Shown here: positions 59,194 through 64,000 of the stretch, piece by piece
Numbering within the stretch: position 1 is the stretch's first letter
Layout: every line of letters starts with the position of its first letter
Assembly: GCA_958496175.1 (NCBI GenBank)
Contig: OY292275.1
Location: forward strand, 12,524,001 to 12,588,000
Length of the DNA: 64,000 nucleotides
Source: Sisyra terminalis
Lineage: Eukaryota; Arthropoda; Insecta; Neuroptera; Sisyridae
Direction: 5' to 3'
Made by a program: the position numbers and the translations under genes
The notes under the pieces: generated by a model
Databases searched by the model: none
What the model saw: only the letters and a program-made list of their open reading frames with translations
Told to the model about the DNA's origin: nothing

Positions 59194-59366
59194 GATAGTC
59201 AGCAAGGCTTGTAAATTACACAGGTTGCCCCATTAGAAAAAAAAATGACGTCATACGAAGAATTTCGAAATTTGAATCAGTCAGAAGATATGTACGAATT
59301 TCTTCTGGGTACGTCACGTAGCCACCATGAGGCCACCTGTCTATTTTATAAACTTTGGATAGTTAG
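59194..59366 (-). mobile_element. MITE copy 4, 9-bp target duplication
   Basis: The element spans 59203-59357, in the same orientation as copy 3. GATAGTCAG (59194-59202) and GATAGTTAG (59358-59366) form a 9-bp target duplication with one difference. The ends are CAAGGCTTGTAAATTACACA and the complement of CAAAGTTTATAAAATAGACA. The interior retains AATGACGTCATACGAAGAA and CACGTAGCCACCATGAGGCC. Confidence 0.93.
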
Positions 59367-62300
59367 TACCAGCATATTATTTTGTCAATTCCATCATATA
59401 ATTTTTTTCATCTGAAATGCTTATATTTTCTTCATGTTTTTTTAAAACCAAAATTCTACCGAAATAAAATTCAATAAAAGCAGATAAATTGAGGAAATAT
59501 TCGATAAGGAAACGGAAATACAAAAAATTTAAAAGAAATAAAAAGCAAACATGTTTTAAAAAGCTGTTTAAAATATGCAACAGACTCGTTAAATTTCATA
59601 AACCAGATTCACAAAAATTTTCAATACACTAAAACATATTGTGAACAAATTGAACGGAGAGAAATAATTTTACGAAAATTTGATAAATGATAGAAATATA
59701 TTATTTAGAAGTTCCTCCATTGGCGTTATTGCCTAGGGAGAATATATGTCAACGCCGCATCATAGTCAATTTATCATGCAGATCAAATGCAATATTTATG
59801 CACAAATTGTTTGAAAACGATTTTTTTTAAAAATTTACAACCGCTTTATCAAAAAATAAACACCTCTTCTTCTCAAATAAAATTTTAAATTTCAGTTCAA
59901 AAATATAAAAAAAAAATAATATTTATATTTAAATATGTTAATTTCTTTCTAGGAACCAAAACCAATCTCCGCTTCTTTCGTTCATTCATATTTCTTCTAA
60001 TTTTACCACTGCCACCAATTTCCGGTGGCCTACCGACCAACATCCTTTAAATATCCTTTTCTCCACACCAAATCCAATCAATACACAAACCCTAATGATC
60101 AACAGACGAGCGAAACCTTAATTATTAACAAAATGCTCGTCAGCCTAACCAAGTTGGATGCTCTGGTTAGCAAAATAACGATCAAAACTTCCGACCTCTT
60201 CTCTCTAATTTTAATACTCTCGAGTTTACATTATTTCACCATTAAAACTCGGATGCTCCTCAGCTATAGTACGGATGTTTATTTTTATCCAAACAAAACC
60301 TCTGAACAACAAAAAAATACCTTCAAAGATTTCCTTTAAACCTCCAATTTTATCGCATAGATTTCACGAACCAATTGTTGATATTGAGGAATTTTTATGT
60401 TCCAGATATTTTTATAATGACCGCATTACAGACGCAATAAATGTTATGGCTGATCATATAATATTTAACTTCCAATTACGATCGCTTATAAACTCGTAAA
60501 AATGTTTTCCCATTAAATATTAAAATATTAAATACTTGAGATTTTAACACGGAGCAAAACACTACTACTGCTTGGCGTATAAAAAAGAAAAAAATACCAG
60601 TGGCGGCTGATTCACTAACATTGCAGTCTTGCAGTCCTATTTATGGAAACCAATAAATTTGTTGTATTATTTATAATCCATAACAATATAATTAGTGCTT
60701 CATAAAATTGGTAACATACAAAATATTTTGCTAGGTTAAATTTAAACGTTACAGCACAGCAAGAGTTCTACCATCGTCCATCTGAAGTGGCTTAAAGGAA
60801 TATACATTTTTGGAATTTGCTGAAGCAGTAGCAAAACATTCTTTTATGAAAAAATAGAAGAAATAATTGTAATATAGATAACAACAAATGCATTTTCAAT
60901 GTTGAGAAATAAGAAAAATAAGGAAATTTTGGGGAAAATTTGCAATTTTTTGAAGCGATCTTCCTTTTCTTGGTGGTTCAATTTTATGGCAATATTATCG
61001 CTTTTTTCATTAAGAAAATCCACAAGCAATTATTGAAAGTAAATGCAACAAAATTATGTTAGAATTTGGTGCAGGTTGTGAGATCGATATAAAGATTTCG
61101 TTGGACTATTTTTTTTCAAAAATGCTGCTGATTAGCTGAGGCAATATAATTCAACAGTTTCCGCGCAGAATACATTTTTTCAATGCCTAAAATTGATCAA
61201 TTGGATGCAATATGGATTCAAAATACAATTTAATTACTGCTGGAATAATTTTCCGATCATTTTATTTCATTTTTCATTGATCAGAGTTTGCCGCTCTACC
61301 TAGTTAACGGTGATGTAATTTGTATTTTGAGCTTTTTTGAGCTTTTGCGGTTTTTGGGGTCATAAATATCATTCTTAAAAGACATCCGCCATGAAAAAAA
61401 AGTAAGACCCAAAAGTCTAAAATTATTTAAAGTTTTTATTAAGCAGACGTCCGTTTTATAATATATTTAAGTATAAAAGTCGCTGTCTTTTATTGTAGTT
61501 GAGAAGATAAATACCGTAAGGTCTTAGATCTGATAGCGTGAAACTCCCTCCTTTGTACCTTCCCGTGGTGAAGATGGAGACGCGAAATGGCAGTTAAACG
61601 TATTGGGAATCTTGAGTGTGCAGGGCACTATTTTCTTTGGGGTTGGAAAACTAACACTGAAAGCGAAAAAAATCCCTAAGAATCAACGGCAAGAGATGCG
61701 AAAAGTAAGTAGAAAGCCATCGTAATAATAAGCCTAGATATATCTTTTGTATCAATGATGAGGGTTCTTTCGGTAAAAATTCCTGATTACAAAAGTTGCC
61801 GAATGGAGATCACTCGAGAATCTTTATTAGCTTCACAAAAAACATTTGAGGTCCTGGAGCAACTTGTTGCACACCAAGCTGTAGCGTTCTTGACCAAAAA
61901 GGAAAGATATAATAGTACATGGGAAATTGGGGTCTTAATATTTAGTATATTATTATTTCATTTGTAAAAACGACGGTTTTTGGATCTTTGGAAGCCCGTA
62001 AAGGAAGGGGGAGAATATTTTCAAAGTATGATTGTATCTCAGTATTTGATATCAATTAAGGGAAAAAAGGGGGTAAATTCTATGAAAAAAATGGGTATGT
62101 TTTACAGATAATTGATTAATTAAATGTCATAGGCTTATAATCATTCATAACTTGAAAAAGAAAATTGATCGATGCATCAATGAAATTCAACTTCATTCAT
62201 GTAGAGTGGTAGAAAGTTTCAACCAACAATGCATTTATGCCAGGTCATTTTCCCAACATATATTATATGTTCAATCATAATTTAATAAAATATTTAAGCT

Positions 62301-62560
62301 ATGAGTTTAAAAAATATCTATATAATTTGTTCAGTGCGCCACTGAAAAACGTCATGGATTAGTCTGGCATAATCTGGTCGTGGTTTCAAGTCTCTGGTTT
62401 TTTTTCAAAGATTTCATGTATTCTATTGTAAGTAATTACGGTGAGATAATCAAAACAGATAATTAAAGCGTTTATTTTAAACATTGCAGCAGCAATAAAA
62501 CAAAAGCTGAACTCTTGCACTGCACATCTTATTCGGATAGTAATGAAGGAAAATTTCTGC
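59367..62560. other. Non-coding stretch with unassigned frames
   Basis: The plus frame 60025-60339 (104 codons) follows a polypyrimidine run TTAATTTCTTTCTAG that looks like a splice acceptor, but the encoded residues match no family I know. The plus frame 61755-61967 is likewise unassigned. GCGAAAAGTAAGTAG near 61695 resembles a splice donor. A possible old hAT insertion may span 60598-62344, with CAGTGGCGGCTGA on the left and the complement of CAGTGGCGCACTGA on the right; its flanks agree at only about five of eight positions. Confidence 0.35.
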
Positions 62561-63230
62561 AAAAGAACAAGGGATGTCGTGCAAAACAGAAGAAAGTGGG
62601 AACAAAAAAAAATTGGCACAAAGCAAGTGGACGTTGTGTCTCCACAATCCACCTTGGTCCCAGCTATGCTAAAAGTGGAGGCTTTATACAATAATACAAT
62701 TCCAGTTTGTTTTATTTGAGTTGGCACAAGGTGGGTAGGTGGTGCGGCGATGGCAGCCAGAGGGAGCGAAACAGAGCCACAAAGACGATGCTTATATAAT
62801 AATATTGCACACATAGCAGAGCAAATCTTCAAATGGCTGGAAAGCTCGACGAGCGACAAGCGTCAAGCAGCAGCGAAGAATTAACACAAGCAGCTAAAAT
62901 ACCAGCTCATTACATTTCAAATCCATTCATTTAGCCGGTAGCCTGCAAGCCTTTGGGCGTTTTCAAAACACAACACATCAATTAGGCAGCCACACACTGG
63001 TCTCAGATCCTTCACTTCCGTGCCCCATTGTTTCGCGTCTCTATATTCAACCCGGGGATTCAAAAGCGGTATTTAAAATGTCGAAAAGCATGAGATTTGA
63101 GATTCTCGGGCATGGTGGCGTTTCATTTAACATATCATATTCAAACGTCTTAAATGAATAATTAGACGCGATTTTAGCTGCTTTATGTGCTCTCCCATTC
63201 AAGCTTTGCTCCGTTCTGCGTAATGTCTAA
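62561..63230. other. G+C-richer, non-repetitive block
   Basis: Compared with its surroundings this block is less A/T-rich and lacks long homopolymers. The plus strand has TTATATAATAAT near 62790 and then an ATG at about 62833 opening a 33-codon frame (MAGKLDERQASSSSEELTQA...). The minus strand has a 157-codon frame (62386-62859) with no recognised domain. The block could contain a promoter and 5' exon on the plus strand, or be conserved non-coding DNA. Neither can be shown from one sequence. Confidence 0.3.
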
Positions 63231-64000
63231 TTTAATCTATTTTATACTTTTCTTTGAATTTAAAAAGGAAAAAAAATCACATTTATTCTTGAAAATTAAT
63301 GACAATTATACTTCCCTTACAATTCCGTTACAACCCTAATTAGTAGCTGAGGTATTTTTATTATTATTATTCAATTATATCAAATGAAATAATTGAAAAT
63401 TAAGGTGCACTTTAAGCAACTATAATTTATAATTCCTTTTTATTTAATATCTTACCGAAATCATTATAATTTCCTTTTTTCGGAGCAATTAGACATTGCA
63501 ATGAAAATTATACTTTTCGAAAAAAAAACTAAGAGTTTTTAAGAATTATCTGCATTTTATTTTTACATTTAAGTATTCATTTTTCAACTTTTTCAATTTA
63601 TCAACTTAAATTTTCAGAGAAGAAATTATATTGGATGTTTTAGAAGAAAAACTAAAGGGATCTACGAAAAAGGAAGAAGATGAGTTCAATTTGAATCTAA
63701 GTTTGAACCAAGTAGCAAACCCATGGGTCTTTACCAAAAAAAGCTTCAAATTATCATTTTTATAAATTTTGAGAAAAAAAAACGACAATTTCAATATAAT
63801 TGCAAGCAAAGGGTACCGAGCCAACTTGAAGGTAGATAAATAGTTCTATAGTAAATAGAAGATTTTTTGCTTCTTTCTCCAAATTTATTTAAATTTTCCA
63901 CTAAAATTAGCCTCAATTTCAAATCTATTTTCTGATTTACTGTAATGTTAAATCGAATTTAAATGGCTGTAATTTTTGATTACGTTAAAAGATAAATGCT
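63231..64000. other. AT-rich non-coding stretch
   Basis: No gene or repeat is recognised. The minus frame at 63606-63824 is Phe/Ser/Leu-rich, consistent with a chance frame in A-rich sequence. Confidence 0.45.

Noticed and set aside
60025..60339. 104-codon frame after a splice-acceptor-like run
   Set aside because: Thr/Ser/Leu/Lys-rich without a motif, and it overlaps a second plus-strand frame (60275-60499). One polypyrimidine-AG is not enough to call an exon.
62386..62859. 157-codon minus-strand frame
   Set aside because: It is the second-longest frame in the window but has no recognised domain. The Phe/Cys/Leu-rich product looks like the antisense of a less A/T-rich stretch. Splice sites and codon use do not support it.
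1..64000. Bacterial-style operons, CRISPR arrays, ribosome binding sites
   Set aside because: Composition, lack of long frames and the animal transposon content show this is eukaryotic nuclear DNA, so these features are not expected and none was seen.

Overview
The window is AT-rich eukaryotic nuclear DNA. It has long A/T runs, no open reading frame above 163 codons, no bacterial gene layout, and relics of many animal transposon families: mariner, Tc1, hAT, Jockey-type and RNase H-bearing non-LTR retrotransposons, and a Helitron-like element. The mix fits an insect, perhaps a beetle, but the species cannot be fixed from the sequence. I found no host protein-coding exon, tRNA, rRNA or CRISPR array that I can defend. 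The window reads as intergenic or deep-intronic DNA. Most of the long open frames are chance frames in A/T-rich DNA; the few meaningful ones are decayed transposon genes.

Layout. 0-10 kb: a long palindrome at 2.1-2.4 kb carrying hammerhead-ribozyme-like cores; two copies of a ~155 bp MITE with 9-bp target duplications; an ~800 bp unclassified repeat with an internal tandem duplication; a hAT-like MITE at 7.2 kb; a gutted mariner at 9.4-10.2 kb. 10-20 kb: a non-LTR RNase H fragment next to a 19-base G tract, a ~900 bp foldback, a 5'-truncated Jockey with target duplication, degenerate tandem repeats and an RTE-like C-terminal relic. 23-36 kb: two more copies of the 4.8 kb repeat, a second foldback, a GGCC-rich repeat, a TIR element, a truncated RNase H-type LINE with target duplication, and a 284-bp tandem duplication. 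37-49 kb: two further hammerhead-like loci, a Tc1 relic, a duplicated Jockey reverse-transcriptase segment, an (AT)n tract, a second copy of the TIR element, a 948-bp foldback hAT with a perfect 8-bp target duplication, and two more LINE fragments. 52-60 kb: a direct repeat whose second copy is split by a MITE (giving an empty-site comparison), a foldback with a well-formed hammerhead-like core, a Helitron/Helentron-like element and a fourth MITE. 62.5-63.1 kb is more G+C-rich and less repetitive than its surroundings.

The observation most worth following is a set of dispersed elements sharing a core of CTGANGA, a variable stem-loop, then GAAACGTC. This matches the hammerhead ribozyme consensus with a minimal stem III. 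The stem-II sequences differ between loci but stay complementary (GGCTC/GAGCC, TTACG/CGTAA, GTTACG/CGTAAC), which suggests selection or inheritance of structure. Three of the four loci are foldbacks, two of them with related outer arms.
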